A stretch of DNA of 50,708 bases from Acidobacteriota bacterium (GCA_019639115.1 JAHBSM010000014.1:1-50708), one strand, 5' to 3'; shown: positions 24,305-33,595, counted from the first letter of the stretch. Translations and numbers: made by a program. Notes: generated by a model not told the origin, from the sequence alone.

Positions 24305-25966
24305 ATGAAAACTCAAATGAGACGCTCTATTACCGCATTCATCGTGGCGGCGGCTTTTGTTGTACAAGCCGTTGCACAGACGGCCCCTCTCAAGATACTT
24401 CCGGCCGAGCGCAAGGCCGCCGAGGCGATCACCGCCCGGCAGTTAAGCGAATTTCTGCATTTTGTCGCATCTGACGAGATGGAGGGTCGCGATACGCCGT
24501 CGCGGGGCCTCGACCTGACGGCCAAGTTCATCGCTCTCAATCTTGCACGATGGGGCTTCAAACCGGCCGGAGATAACGGCACATTCTTTCAGAAGATCGC
24601 CCTCAGACGCGATTCGATCGACCCGAAAGGAACCTCTGTAACATTCAACGGCATCTCGTACGAATACGGCGAGGACGTTGCAAGGGTCGCAGGCACCGGC
24701 AATGCAAAGGCGCCGGTCGTTTACGCCGGTAACGGCTGGATGATCCGTTCAAAAGGCCTCGATCCGTATGCCGGCGTTGATGTGAGCGGTAAATTCATTG
24801 CCGTTTTTGGCGAAGGCCCGATCAATGGGCGCAATCTCGTTCCCCTTCCCGCAGGCGTTACTCAGGCCGACCTGAGCGGCGAACGCGGCAAGGACTGGGC
24901 CGACGCGGTAACGTATGCGCGTACGCACGGTGCCGTTGGTGTCATCGTGCTTCCGTCGAAGTTCCTTGCGGGCAATTGGTCAGCCGTGACTCAAAATTTC
25001 GGCCGCTCACGTATGGTGCCGGAGAAACTCGTTCCGCAGGCTCCCGCCGGAGGCCAGCAGCAGATAAATATTCTGCTCGCGTCGCCTAAGCTCGCAAAGG
25101 CGATGTTCGCCGGCGCAAAAGGCGATCCGATGAATGGAGCGACCGAGACCTTCGAGCTCGGAGCCGACAAACCATTCGAATTCACGGTTGCGACCAAAGC
25201 CGAGACCGCCTGGACTCAGAACGTTGTCGCTATATGGGAAGGCGGCGATCCGAAGCTTAAGAACGAGATGGTGGCCATCGGAGCGCACTACGACCACGTC
25301 GGTATGAACCCGAACGCACCTGGCCCCGACAAGATCTGGAACGGCGCCGACGATGACGGCTCAGGTACGGTCGCGGTGCTCTCGATCGCCGAGGCGCTTG
25401 CAAAGGCTCCGGCTCGACCAAAACGCTCGATACTCCTTGTATGGCATTGCGGCGAGGAAAAAGGCCTATGGGGCAGCGATTATTTCAATAAATTCCCGAC
25501 CGTCGATATCAAGCAGGTTACTGCTCAACTCAATATCGATATGATCGGCCGCAGCAAAAAGCCCGGAGACGCAAACCCGCGAAACAAGGAACTCTCCGAT
25601 GAGAACACGATATATGTCATCGGCAAGGATATGATGTCAACGACGCTTGGCTCGGTGGTAGATCAGACAAATAGCGGCTATCTCAAGCTCGCCTACGATA
25701 CGCGATACGATGACCCCAAGGACCCGAACCGATTCTTTTTCCGTTCGGACCATTTTAATTACGCTGTCAACGGTATCCCCGTCGTATTCTGGTTCGACGG
25801 TGAACACGAGGACTATCATCAGCCCGGCGACGAGGCCGACAAGATAGATTACGCGAAAATGGAAAAAGTGACGCGGACGATCTTCTTGACAATGTGGAAG
25901 CTAGCCGGCCTCGCGGCGCGGCCTGCTGTTGACAAGAAACTCCCGCCCGAGCTCAGCCAGCGTTGA
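24305..25966 (+). CDS. Secreted M28 family zinc peptidase
   Basis: A 553-residue aminopeptidase-type metalloprotease exported to the periplasm or beyond. Signal peptide: RRSITAFIVAAAFVVQAVAQ. Zinc ligands and catalytic residues of the M28 fold follow: GAHYDHVG (His and Asp), GADDDGSGTVA (bridging Asp), CGEEKGLWGSDYF (catalytic and ligand Glu), INLDMIGR-like LNIDMIGR (Asp) and a final His in EDYHQPGDEADKIDY. A PA-type inserted domain is likely between residues 150 and 270 (AVGVIVLPSKF). Start ATG 24305 fits the signal peptide; the longer in-frame extension overlaps lpxI. Ends with a terminator at 25995-26027. Confidence 0.93.
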   Translation: MKTQMRRSITAFIVAAAFVVQAVAQTAPLKILPAERKAAEAITARQLSEFLHFVASDEMEGRDTPSRGLDLTAKFIALNLARWGFKPAGDNGTFFQKIALRRDSIDPKGTSVTFNGISYEYGEDVARVAGTGNAKAPVVYAGNGWMIRSKGLDPYAGVDVSGKFIAVFGEGPINGRNLVPLPAGVTQADLSGERGKDWADAVTYARTHGAVGVIVLPSKFLAGNWSAVTQNFGRSRMVPEKLVPQAPAGGQQQINILLASPKLAKAMFAGAKGDPMNGATETFELGADKPFEFTVATKAETAWTQNVVAIWEGGDPKLKNEMVAIGAHYDHVGMNPNAPGPDKIWNGADDDGSGTVAVLSIAEALAKAPARPKRSILLVWHCGEEKGLWGSDYFNKFPTVDIKQVTAQLNIDMIGRSKKPGDANPRNKELSDENTIYVIGKDMMSTTLGSVVDQTNSGYLKLAYDTRYDDPKDPNRFFFRSDHFNYAVNGIPVVFWFDGEHEDYHQPGDEADKIDYAKMEKVTRTIFLTMWKLAGLAARPAVDKKLPPELSQR

Positions 25967-25994
25967 CCGTTGGGAGTTGACTACACAATCAGAC

Positions 25995-26027
25995 GGCGGC
26001 AGGCTCTGTGGGCCCGCCGCCATTTTT
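25995..26027 (+). terminator. Rho-independent terminator after the M28 peptidase
   Basis: Outer stem GGCGGC / GCCGCC (6 bp) around a GGC/GCC inner pairing, followed by A and five T. Lies between convergent genes. Confidence 0.75.
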
Positions 26028-26038
26028 GTCGCTTGGTC

Positions 26039-26875
26039 TCACTCGCTATCGGCGGTGTAGCTGATCCTGCGGTAAGCTTCGGCCTTGGGGATGCCGAGCA
26101 TTTTTGCCACCTGCTTTATCGCCGCCTTGCGCTCGGTGCCCGCCGAGGTCAATTCGGCAAATAGTTCCGCGGCCGTTGCCTCGCCTGAAGGCTTGGACAC
26201 CTGCGTGCGGCGGCCGATCACGAGCACGATCTCGCCTCTGGGAGGATCGGCGGCTGACGCTGCGGCGATCTCCGATAGGTCCCCTCTGATTACTTCTTCG
26301 TGAAGTTTGGTCAACTCCCGAGCCAGCGCCGCGGGCCGGTCGCCGAGTATCTCGAGGCAATCGGCAAGAGCTCGCTCGATGCGATGCGGCGTCTCGTAAA
26401 ACACGATCGTCGCCGGTATGTCTGCGATCTCTTCAAGTCGGCGGCGACGCTCGCCCTTCTTCGAGGGCAAAAATCCGCCAAAGAATATCGAATCGGTCGG
26501 GAGCCCGCTAACGACGGCCGCAGCGACAAACGCCGTTGCGCCCGGTACGGCCACTACATCTATGCCGGACGCCGCCGCCCTCTCCGCTATCCGAAATCCA
26601 GGATCTGCGATGCCGGGCGTCCCCGCATCGGTCACGACAGCGACGGATTCACCGGCCGCGAGCCGGTCTAACAATTCTTCGGCTCGCTCCCGCTCGTTGT
26701 GCTCGTGATAACTGACAGTGCGGTTGGAGATGCGATAGTGCGTGAGCAGCTTGCGCGTATGACGCGTATCCTCGCATGCGATCAGATCGACGCGGTGCAG
26801 CGTCTCGACCGCGCGATATGTGATGTCCTGCAGGTTGCCGATCGGCGTCGCGACCAGGTAGAGCACTCCGGGCAT
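26039..26875 (-). CDS. rsmI: 16S rRNA (cytidine-2'-O-)-methyltransferase
   Basis: Methylates the 2'-OH of C1402 in 16S rRNA. The start MPGVLYLVATPIGNLQDIT is diagnostic, followed by ACEDTRHTRKLL, SYHEHNE, VVTDAGTPGIADPG, AVPGATAFVAA and FYETPHRI, all canonical SAM-binding tetrapyrrole-methylase fold motifs. The C-terminal 60 residues form the small helical domain. ATG 26875 is chosen; an ORF extension upstream to 26977 overlaps the neighbouring gene's terminator and 3' end and is not conserved. Length of 278 residues is usual. Confidence 0.95.
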   Translation of the reverse strand: MPGVLYLVATPIGNLQDITYRAVETLHRVDLIACEDTRHTRKLLTHYRISNRTVSYHEHNERERAEELLDRLAAGESVAVVTDAGTPGIADPGFRIAERAAASGIDVVAVPGATAFVAAAVVSGLPTDSIFFGGFLPSKKGERRRRLEEIADIPATIVFYETPHRIERALADCLEILGDRPAALARELTKLHEEVIRGDLSEIAAASAADPPRGEIVLVIGRRTQVSKPSGEATAAELFAELTSAGTERKAAIKQVAKMLGIPKAEAYRRISYTADSE

Positions 26876-26902
26876 AGGCAGACTATACCGAACCGGCGAC
26901 CC

Positions 26903-26937
26903 AAAGAAAAAGCCCGGAGCCTGTAAGGCGTCCGGGC
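26903..26937 (-). terminator. Rho-independent terminator after the Gly-rich secreted protein
   Basis: Read on the minus strand: stem GCCCGGA / TCCGGGC (7 bp) with an inner GCCT/AGGC hairpin, followed by five T, a C and three T. Confidence 0.9.
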
Positions 26938-26964
26938 CGAAAGGAATTGTGAGAACCGTTATCG

Positions 26965-27579
26965 TTAGAACGGCCACGGGAACCGGCCGCCGCCATTGCC
27001 TCGCGGGCCGGGATAGTTGTTGTATCCGCCGCCGTTATAGCGGAATCCGTAGGTGCGAGCCACGACACGCAGGCTCTGCTCGATCTGGCTCCATTCACTC
27101 CTGAGATTGCCGCCGCCGCGATTGCCTCGCAGACGCTGATCGATCTGCGACGCTATATCGAGCACTCTTCGTGCCTCGTCAGCGCTATTGTTGAGGTTTC
27201 GGCCGCGGCCGTATTTGTCCTCAAACCGGTCGGTCGCGCGTCTGAAATCGCTCGCGAGCCTCTGAAGTTCGCGATCGCGGCCGTTATTGCCGCCCCACCA
27301 ACCGCCGCGGCCGCCGCCGTTGTAGCCCTGATCGTCAACTAGCCTGTCAAAGCGTTCGGCACGCATTTTGAGATCGCGTACTGTACCGCGAATGTCACCA
27401 TAGTTACCGCCGTAGTAACCTCCATTGTTATAACCGCCATTGTTGTAGCCGCCATTGCCGTATCGGCCCTGATCGCCGTACGGGTCGTACTGGCGGTTTT
27501 GTGCCGAAGCGATGGCCGGCAAGCCCAAAATTGCCAGGGAAAATGCCATTGTTGCTATGATCTTTGTAGTGCTTCTCAT
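26965..27579 (-). CDS. Secreted Gly/Tyr/Asn-rich protein
   Basis: A 204-residue exported protein not identified by family. Signal peptide RSTTKIIATMAFSLAILGLP ending in ASAQ; the ATG at 27579 is preceded by a perfect ribosome-binding site AAGGAGA. The mature N-terminus is a low-complexity repeat of GGYNN units (residues about 40-70). A helical middle region follows (TVRDLKMRAERFDRL, then ELQRLASDFRRATDRFEDKY and ARRVLDIASQIDQRL), then a second Gly/Asn-rich patch and the end GGRFPWPF. The mix of extended Gly/Tyr stretches and amphipathic helices suggests a structural, self-associating or surface protein. Preceded by a sigma-54 type promoter at 27637-27653. Confidence 0.65.
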   Translation of the reverse strand: MRSTTKIIATMAFSLAILGLPAIASAQNRQYDPYGDQGRYGNGGYNNGGYNNGGYYGGNYGDIRGTVRDLKMRAERFDRLVDDQGYNGGGRGGWWGGNNGRDRELQRLASDFRRATDRFEDKYGRGRNLNNSADEARRVLDIASQIDQRLRGNRGGGNLRSEWSQIEQSLRVVARTYGFRYNGGGYNNYPGPRGNGGGRFPWPF

Positions 27580-27636
27580 TGTTATCTCCTTACCTCTTTG
27601 TTCAGGCAATGTTGGCCATTGCTCGACCGGTAAAAT

Positions 27637-27653
27637 TGCAAAGCCCGTGCCAA
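27637..27653 (-). promoter_or_regulatory. Sigma-54 (RpoN) type promoter
   Basis: On the minus strand the sequence TTGGCACGGGCTTTGCA matches the -24/-12 consensus TGGCACG-N4-TTGC at every conserved base, with the correct GG to GC spacing. It lies about 60 bases upstream of the ATG at 27579, giving an expected transcription start near 27626 and an untranslated leader of about 47 bases that contains the strong AAGGAGA ribosome-binding site. The consensus match is directly visible; use as a promoter is inferred. Confidence 0.75.
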
Positions 27654-27747
27654 ACTAGCCACAGGCCAAGCCGGAGTCTGTCTAACTGTTGATATAACAC
27701 TACTTATTTGGTGAGAATAGGCGGCAGAGAAACCGTTAAGATCGGCA

Positions 27748-27764
27748 TACTCGATGATCGAGTA
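27748..27764. promoter_or_regulatory. Palindrome, candidate enhancer-binding site
   Basis: TACTCGATGATCGAGTA is a perfect inverted repeat with 8-base arms around one central base. It lies about 121-137 bases upstream of the predicted sigma-54 transcription start, the usual distance for bacterial enhancer-binding protein sites, and about 40 bases beyond the S8 protease stop codon. Activator identity is unknown. Confidence 0.45.
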
Positions 27765-27802
27765 CGCATATCGTCAACCCATTTCGTGCATGCCTGAGCC
27801 GA

Positions 27803-29221
27803 CTAACGGGCAAGTGCTCGGGCAGCATCCAGGCGTCCGCCTGAGATCACTTTGCCGTCAAGGCTCGAGGAGCGTTCGACGCTCTCGATGAGGCGTTGCT
27901 TGAGCTCGGATGCCGTCATTTTCGGCCTGTGCGCCGACAGCAACGCGGCGACACCGGCGACGTACGGCGTCGCCATCGACGTCCCGGATGCATTGCGATA
28001 GCTGTCATTGAGCCAGGTGGAGAGTATGTCCTTGCCCGGAGCTGCGATGTGAACAGTTCGGCCGCCGAAATTAGAGAACGACGCGAGTTCGCCGGTGCGG
28101 TCGATCGCGGCTACGCTTATTACGTTCGGTAGGTCGTAGCTCGACGGATAGTGCGGGCTGCGATCATTGTTCGATCCGTCATTACCCGCCGCCGCAACGA
28201 ACAGAATGCCTGCGTCACCCGCCGCACGGATAGCGTCCTCGAGCGCCTGCGACCGCAGCGTCGAACCCCAACTGGCACTTATGACTCGGACGTTGACGCC
28301 ATTTTTCTTGCGGTCGATCGCGTAATTGATAGCTTCGATGGCGGTCGCCGTGTCGCCAAACCCTCCGCGGCCCATGAATTTGAGCGGCATGATCCGGACG
28401 TGCCAATTGATGCCCGCGATGCCTTCGCCATTGTCACCCTCGGCACCGATGATGCCGGCACAGTGCGTGCCGTGCCCGTTCTCGTCCATCGGGTCGGCAT
28501 CGAGCCTCGCGGAGGCGAAACCGTTAAGGTCATTCACGATGCCAAGTTCCTCGTCCTGATACGCCGGTAATCCTTCGGGCCTGACCCACATGTTCTCCTT
28601 AAGATCCACGTGCGTATAATCGACACCGCTGTCCAGAACCGCCACCACGACGTCATGACTGCCCTGAGTCGCACGCCAGGCGTCGATCGCTCTGACATCG
28701 ACACCCCGCTTCCCGCCATTCAGGCCTAAGTTGTTCAACGCCCATTGTTCGGCGAACTGAGGATCGTTAGGGCCGTCGTCGGATGCGCTCGGTTCGTCAC
28801 TGCCCGGCCCGAGTCCCGGCTCGGGATCCGAAAGAGAGATCTCAGTATTTGGCTCGGCATATTCCACAATATCCGACATCGCGGCATACTCGGCGGCTGC
28901 GGCCGACGGATCGGCATCGTCCAGATCGTCTATGACCGCCAGCCCGTTGACCGATTCGATACGGTCGGCGATACGATCGTTGAGCCTCGACGCTGCTTCC
29001 CGCATCTGCAGAGGTGCAACACCGGGTTTGAACCTAACTATGAGTTCGGGCGATCGGCCGCCGGTATCAGCCCGATCCGCCATTTCCCGAAGAGCAAGAT
29101 CCGAGGCCGAATTGGCCGCGTCGATCTCCGACCTCATACGTTCGAGACGGCCCACGACCGCCGCAAAGACGATCAAGATGACCGCCAATACGACCTGTAT
29201 CGATAGATTTCTGCGAAACAT
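27803..29221 (-). CDS. Secreted subtilisin-like serine protease (S8)
   Basis: A 472-residue exported protease. N-terminal membrane anchor or signal segment (LSIQVVLAVILIVFAAVVG), a propeptide with LIVRFKPGVA and EYAEPN (inhibitor I9-like fold), then the catalytic domain with Asp in VAVLDSGVDYTHVDL, His in ENGHGTHCAGI, the oxyanion Asn region in AAAGNDG and Ser in NASGTSMATPYVAG. All triad residues are intact. Start ATG 29221 follows GAGGGAAGT. The gene is last in the run glpX-ppsA-DUF2085-small protein-S8, which are separated by 11-28 bases. Confidence 0.93.
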   Translation of the reverse strand: MFRRNLSIQVVLAVILIVFAAVVGRLERMRSEIDAANSASDLALREMADRADTGGRSPELIVRFKPGVAPLQMREAASRLNDRIADRIESVNGLAVIDDLDDADPSAAAAEYAAMSDIVEYAEPNTEISLSDPEPGLGPGSDEPSASDDGPNDPQFAEQWALNNLGLNGGKRGVDVRAIDAWRATQGSHDVVVAVLDSGVDYTHVDLKENMWVRPEGLPAYQDEELGIVNDLNGFASARLDADPMDENGHGTHCAGIIGAEGDNGEGIAGINWHVRIMPLKFMGRGGFGDTATAIEAINYAIDRKKNGVNVRVISASWGSTLRSQALEDAIRAAGDAGILFVAAAGNDGSNNDRSPHYPSSYDLPNVISVAAIDRTGELASFSNFGGRTVHIAAPGKDILSTWLNDSYRNASGTSMATPYVAGVAALLSAHRPKMTASELKQRLIESVERSSSLDGKVISGGRLDAARALAR

Positions 29222-29238
29222 ACTTCCCTCGCCTTGGC

Positions 29239-29526
29239 TCAGCCGCTTACCCGATAATTGACGCCGCCGAGGCCGACGAGTCTTAACTGCCACGGATCGG
29301 CCCGATACTCGAACTTCTCTCCCGCGGCCTCCAGGACGATCCGCCAGCCGCTTGTGATCATCATTGCGGCCATCTCGCCCTGGACCGGTGCCCCCAATGC
29401 TCCATCCGGGAACTCTGTCTCAGCGGCCCCGATCAGCGAGATCTCGTCCACGCTGCAGCCGGCGCGTCCGGACAGATCCACCTTAGCGACATCGATGATC
29501 GATCCCAGAGTATTCATTTCAGCCAT
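29239..29526 (-). CDS. Small conserved-type hypothetical protein, 95 residues
   Basis: Begins MAEMNTLGSI. It carries the pattern ETEFPDGALGAPVQGEM followed by GWRIVLEAAGEKFEYRADP. This resembles the W/F-PDGSLGCP-x-PG ... GYRIVLE pattern of small beta-rich proteins found next to or within secreted proteins; Cys of the LGCP motif is replaced by Ala here. A structural or inhibitory role is possible, and its position between DUF2085 and an S8 protease gene would suit a protease partner, but that is inference. ATG 29517 is an alternative start. Confidence 0.55.
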   Translation of the reverse strand: MAEMNTLGSIIDVAKVDLSGRAGCSVDEISLIGAAETEFPDGALGAPVQGEMAAMMITSGWRIVLEAAGEKFEYRADPWQLRLVGLGGVNYRVSG

Positions 29527-29554
29527 TATAACGCTTTCGATGGCGAGTTGGTTC

Positions 29555-30091
29555 CTATTTTGCGGAGACTCGTCTGCGGTAGCCGAGGTTGCGTGCGATC
29601 TCGACAACGGCCGGCACGATATAAATGCCGCAGCCGATGCCTAGTATCGCACCGGTCAAGGTACGTGATACGGCCGTATTCTCCCATATCCCGAATATGG
29701 TCAGCGACCAGTCGATCGCAGCGGGCACTACGGACAACAGCAGCCAGAGTTTCGGAAGCGGCTCGATATCGTCCACGCGACGAATCAGCGGATAAAAGGC
29801 TATGCCGGCGGCTAGGCCCGCATACACGCCGAAGCACCGCGTGCAGACCGCTAATCTCTCGCCGTCGATGTGGAATGAGCGTGAATCGATCTGATGACAG
29901 AGGAACCCGAATGCCCGATAAATGATGTCGGCAACCGCTGATGAGCCATTTGCTTTCAAGATCGGCGCGGCAAGTATGAGACCGACCCAGAGCAATACCG
30001 CAAAGAGCGTAAGTCCCCAGACCCGAAAAGCCTGCCGCCGAAACTTCGCGGCCCAGGCCACAGGTAGATATTCATCCGCCGAAGCTGACAT
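29555..30091 (-). CDS. DUF2085 membrane protein
   Basis: A 178-residue membrane protein with about four hydrophobic helices. The DUF2085 signature is complete: FLCHQIDSRSFHIDGERLAVCTRCFGVYAG, with conserved CHQ, the paired CxRC and the Gly-Tyr-Ala-Gly at the start of the next helix. The Cys/His set suggests metal binding or a redox role, but the family function is not known. Its ATG is 11 bases after the ppsA stop codon. Confidence 0.85.
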   Translation of the reverse strand: MSASADEYLPVAWAAKFRRQAFRVWGLTLFAVLLWVGLILAAPILKANGSSAVADIIYRAFGFLCHQIDSRSFHIDGERLAVCTRCFGVYAGLAAGIAFYPLIRRVDDIEPLPKLWLLLSVVPAAIDWSLTIFGIWENTAVSRTLTGAILGIGCGIYIVPAVVEIARNLGYRRRVSAK

Positions 30092-30102
30092 CCTCTTTGC
30101 TA

Positions 30103-32538
30103 TCAGGCCGGCGGCTCGGCGGCGGCAGCGGCTTTGTCGCCCAACTCTTTCTCCGTCTGGAGTATGTGGTGCGTGGTCTGGAGAACCGTGTCCGGATTCA
30201 GCGAGATCGAGTTGATGCCCCGCTCGACCAGGAAGTCGGCAAACTCAGGATAGTCCGACGGCGCTTGACCGCAAATTCCTATCTTTTTGCCGGCTCGCTT
30301 TGCCGCATCTATCGCCATCGCGACCATTTTCTCGACGGCACCGTTCCGCTCGTCGAATAGATGGGCCACCATCTCGCTGTCTCGATCGAGGCCGAGAGCG
30401 AGCTGCGTCAGATCGTTTGAACCGATCGAATAGCCGTCGAATATTTTGAGAAACTCGTCAGCGAACACAACATTGGCGGGCAGTTCGCACATGGCATATA
30501 TTTCAAGCTCGTTCTCGCCCTGCACGAGGCCGTGTTCGGCCATTAGAGCGATCACTCGTTCGCCTTCTTCGACGGTGCGGCAGAACGGGATCATCGGCTT
30601 GATGTTGGTAAGTCCCATATCATCGCGGGCGCGCTGCAACGCCAGACACTCCAGTCTAAAGCCCGCCTTGTAACGGTCGTCGTAGTAGCGCGACGCTCCG
30701 CGGAATCCGATCATAGGATTCTCTTCGGAAGGCTCAAATTCGCGGCCGCCGATGAGCATCGCGTATTCGTTCGACTTGAAATCCGACATACGTACGATCA
30801 CCGGCTTTGGATAGAATGCGGCGGCGATGCGGCCTATGCCTTCGGCCAGTTTGCGTACAAAGAACTCCTTCGGATCTTCCTCGTGGACTCGCCGCGAGAT
30901 CTCCTCTATATCCTCACGTCGCTTGAGGTCAGGGTAATTGATGAGCGCCATCGGATGGATGCCGATATGATTGTTGATGATGAACTCGAGCCGAGCAAGG
31001 CCGACGCCGTCGTTTGGGAGGCGAGACACGGCGAACGCGTGATCAGGGTCGCCAACGTTCATCATGATGTGCGTCCGCGGCCTCACTTTCTGATCGATCT
31101 TCTGCTTTTCGACCTTGTAGTCGATCGCTCCGTAATAGACATTGCCGCGTTCGCCCTCGGCACACGAGACAGTGATAGGCGATCCGTTCTTAACCTTTTC
31201 AGTCGCGTCACCTGCCCCGACGATGCAGGGTATCCCGAGTTCGCGGCTGATGATAGCGCTGTGGCAGGTTCTGCCGCCTCGATCGGTCACGATAGCCGAC
31301 GCACGCTTCATTATCGGCTCCCAGGCCGGGTCGGTCATCGACGTGACGAGTATCTCGCCTTCTTTGAATGTGTTAAGCCGCGACGGGTCCATCAACACAT
31401 GCGCCGTACCGGAGCCGATCTTTTCACCTACTGCCACGCCGGTCGCGAGCGGAGCGCCGTGCGTACCGGTGAGCTTATATTTTTCGATGTAGCTGCCTTT
31501 TGCCTGAGCGTGTACAGTCTCGGGCCTCGCCTGGAGTATGAACAGCTCTCCCGTGATGCCGTCCTTCGCCCACTCGATGTCCATCGGCTGTTGTTTACCG
31601 GCACGCTTTGAGAAGTGGTCTTCGATCGCGCAGGCCCATTGTGCAAGCTGGAGCACCTCGAACCCGTGCAGGCAATAGCGGTTTCGCTGCGACTCGACGA
31701 CGTTGCGGACCTGTGTCCCAGTCCCGTCGTCGGCGAATACCATCTTGACCTCTTTCACGCCGAGCTTTCGTGTGACAATGGGGCGGTACCCGAGTTTGAG
31801 CGTCGGTTTGAATACGATCCATTCGTCAGGCGTCGCCATTCCCTGCACGACGGCTTCGCCGAGTCCCCACGCACCGTTTATGACGACGACGTCGCGAAAT
31901 CCGCTCTCGGTATCCAGCGAGAACATCACACCCGAGCACGCGATATCGGACCTGACCATTGGCTGTATGCCGATCGAAAGTGCGATATCGAAATGATCGA
32001 AGCCCTTGGCGACGCGATACGAAATAGCGCGGTCGGTCCAGAGCGATGCGTAGCACTGATGGCAAGCTTCGATCAGCTTGGCCTCGCCCCTGACGTTCAG
32101 CAGCGTATCCTGCTGCCCCGCGAACGACGCGTCAGGCAGGTCCTCAGCCGTTGCGGATGAGCGAACCGCGACCTCGAAACTCTTTTTCCCGATACGTTCG
32201 CCCAGCCTGTGATAGGCGTCAAGAATGGCGGTCTCGACCTCCGGCGGGAACGGGGTGTCGAGCATCATCGATCGAGCCTCGTGGCCGACGCGAGCTAGTG
32301 CATCGAGGTCGTTGACGTCCAGGCCCTTGAGTAGTGCTTTCAGCCTTTTGCGCAGGCCGCCGGTGTCGAGAAGCGTATGATATGCGTGACTCGTCGTGGA
32401 GAATCCATCGACCGACCGAACCCCTTGTCCCGTAAGCTCCTGGAACAACTCGCCGAGCGACGCGCATTTGCCACCAACGATCGCGACATCGTCGGCACCG
32501 ACTTCCGATAGATCGAGGACGAAAGGTTGTTCAGCCAT
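30103..32538 (-). CDS. ppsA: Phosphoenolpyruvate synthase
   Basis: Converts pyruvate, ATP and water to PEP, AMP and phosphate, the entry step of gluconeogenesis. N-terminal ATP-grasp-like domain (GADDVAIVGGKCASLGEL, VAVRSSATAEDLPDASFAGQQDTLLN). The mobile swivelling domain carries the phosphohistidine in GGRTCHSAIISRELGIPCIVG. The C-terminal PEP/pyruvate TIM-barrel contains YSIGSNDLTQLALGLDRDS and the Cys in KKIGICGQAPSDYP. Length of 811 residues is normal. Thirteen bases separate it from the upstream glpX. Confidence 0.95.
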   Translation of the reverse strand: MAEQPFVLDLSEVGADDVAIVGGKCASLGELFQELTGQGVRSVDGFSTTSHAYHTLLDTGGLRKRLKALLKGLDVNDLDALARVGHEARSMMLDTPFPPEVETAILDAYHRLGERIGKKSFEVAVRSSATAEDLPDASFAGQQDTLLNVRGEAKLIEACHQCYASLWTDRAISYRVAKGFDHFDIALSIGIQPMVRSDIACSGVMFSLDTESGFRDVVVINGAWGLGEAVVQGMATPDEWIVFKPTLKLGYRPIVTRKLGVKEVKMVFADDGTGTQVRNVVESQRNRYCLHGFEVLQLAQWACAIEDHFSKRAGKQQPMDIEWAKDGITGELFILQARPETVHAQAKGSYIEKYKLTGTHGAPLATGVAVGEKIGSGTAHVLMDPSRLNTFKEGEILVTSMTDPAWEPIMKRASAIVTDRGGRTCHSAIISRELGIPCIVGAGDATEKVKNGSPITVSCAEGERGNVYYGAIDYKVEKQKIDQKVRPRTHIMMNVGDPDHAFAVSRLPNDGVGLARLEFIINNHIGIHPMALINYPDLKRREDIEEISRRVHEEDPKEFFVRKLAEGIGRIAAAFYPKPVIVRMSDFKSNEYAMLIGGREFEPSEENPMIGFRGASRYYDDRYKAGFRLECLALQRARDDMGLTNIKPMIPFCRTVEEGERVIALMAEHGLVQGENELEIYAMCELPANVVFADEFLKIFDGYSIGSNDLTQLALGLDRDSEMVAHLFDERNGAVEKMVAMAIDAAKRAGKKIGICGQAPSDYPEFADFLVERGINSISLNPDTVLQTTHHILQTEKELGDKAAAAAEPPA

Positions 32539-32551
32539 TTATTTATTCGGA

Positions 32552-33595
32552 TCAGAATCTGATCACCGCGTCCGGGCCGCCCTCGACATGGACGGTGTCA
32601 ACGAATCGGATGCTCTTACTCTCGGTCGTCATTACGACGGAATGGGTTCGCTTTCCCTCGCCAAAGAATCGCACACCCCGCAGCAGAGCGCCGTCAGTGA
32701 CCCCGGTCGCGGCGAAAATGATCTTCTTTCCCGGAGCGAGGTCGTTGGTATCGTAGATCTTATCCGGATCGTTGATGCCCATCGCCCGCAGCCTTTCCAT
32801 TACCTTTTCAACCGGCGGCACTTTCGAACGGTCCACGCCGAGCCTCTCCGGATCCATGACGAGCTTAGCTTGAATCTCGCCATTGAGGCATTTCATCGCT
32901 GCTGCGGTTATAACCCCTTCGGGGGCTCCGCCTATTCCCATGAGCGCGTGAATATTAGTGCCGGCAACCGCCGCGGAGATACCTGCCGACAGGTCGCCGT
33001 CCGAGATCAACCGTATTCGTGCTCCGGACGATCGGACCGAATCCACCAGAGCTTTGTGCCGCTGTCGATCGAGACAGATCACCGTCAGGTCCTCGACGTC
33101 GCGGCCCAGTCGGCGAGCGATATTCTTGAGGTTGTCCTCGACGGGCGCGTCTATATCGACGGCGCCGCGGCACGACGGGCCGACGACGATCTTATCCATA
33201 TAGATATCCGGCGCGTTGAGCAGCCCGCCGCGTTCAGCGGCGGCGAGTACTGCAATCGCGTTATTTGCCCCGAGAGCACATAGATTAGTGCCTTCGAGCG
33301 GATCGACCGCGATGTCCACTTCCGGAAACTCGGCTCTCGATTCCGCCGAGAAAGTGCCGCCGCCGACATCCTCGCCTATGTAGAGCATCGGCGCTTCGTC
33401 GCGTTCGCCTTCGCCTATTACAATACGGCCGCGCATCGGCACTGTATCCATCACCTCACGCATCGCTTCCACCGCGACGTGGTCACTGTGCTTGCGGTCG
33501 CCCTGGCCCATCGTCTTGGCTGAAGCGATCGCGGCGGCTTCGGTCACACGGAGAAAATCGAGGGCGAGTTCACGTTCGACTTTTGTATTTTTCAT
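32552..33595 (-). CDS. glpX: Class II fructose-1,6-bisphosphatase
   Basis: Hydrolyses fructose-1,6-bisphosphate in gluconeogenesis. Metal- and phosphate-binding motifs of the GlpX fold: [26 protein letters not shown], and [20 protein letters not shown]. Length 347 is slightly longer than the usual 320-335. Its coupling with ppsA makes the operon a two-enzyme gluconeogenesis unit. A possible promoter (TTGACA at 33665-33670 on the + strand) faces the ferredoxin side; none is clear for glpX. Confidence 0.94.
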   Translation of the reverse strand: MKNTKVERELALDFLRVTEAAAIASAKTMGQGDRKHSDHVAVEAMREVMDTVPMRGRIVIGEGERDEAPMLYIGEDVGGGTFSAESRAEFPEVDIAVDPLEGTNLCALGANNAIAVLAAAERGGLLNAPDIYMDKIVVGPSCRGAVDIDAPVEDNLKNIARRLGRDVEDLTVICLDRQRHKALVDSVRSSGARIRLISDGDLSAGISAAVAGTNIHALMGIGGAPEGVITAAAMKCLNGEIQAKLVMDPERLGVDRSKVPPVEKVMERLRAMGINDPDKIYDTNDLAPGKKIIFAATGVTDGALLRGVRFFGEGKRTHSVVMTTESKSIRFVDTVHVEGGPDAVIRF

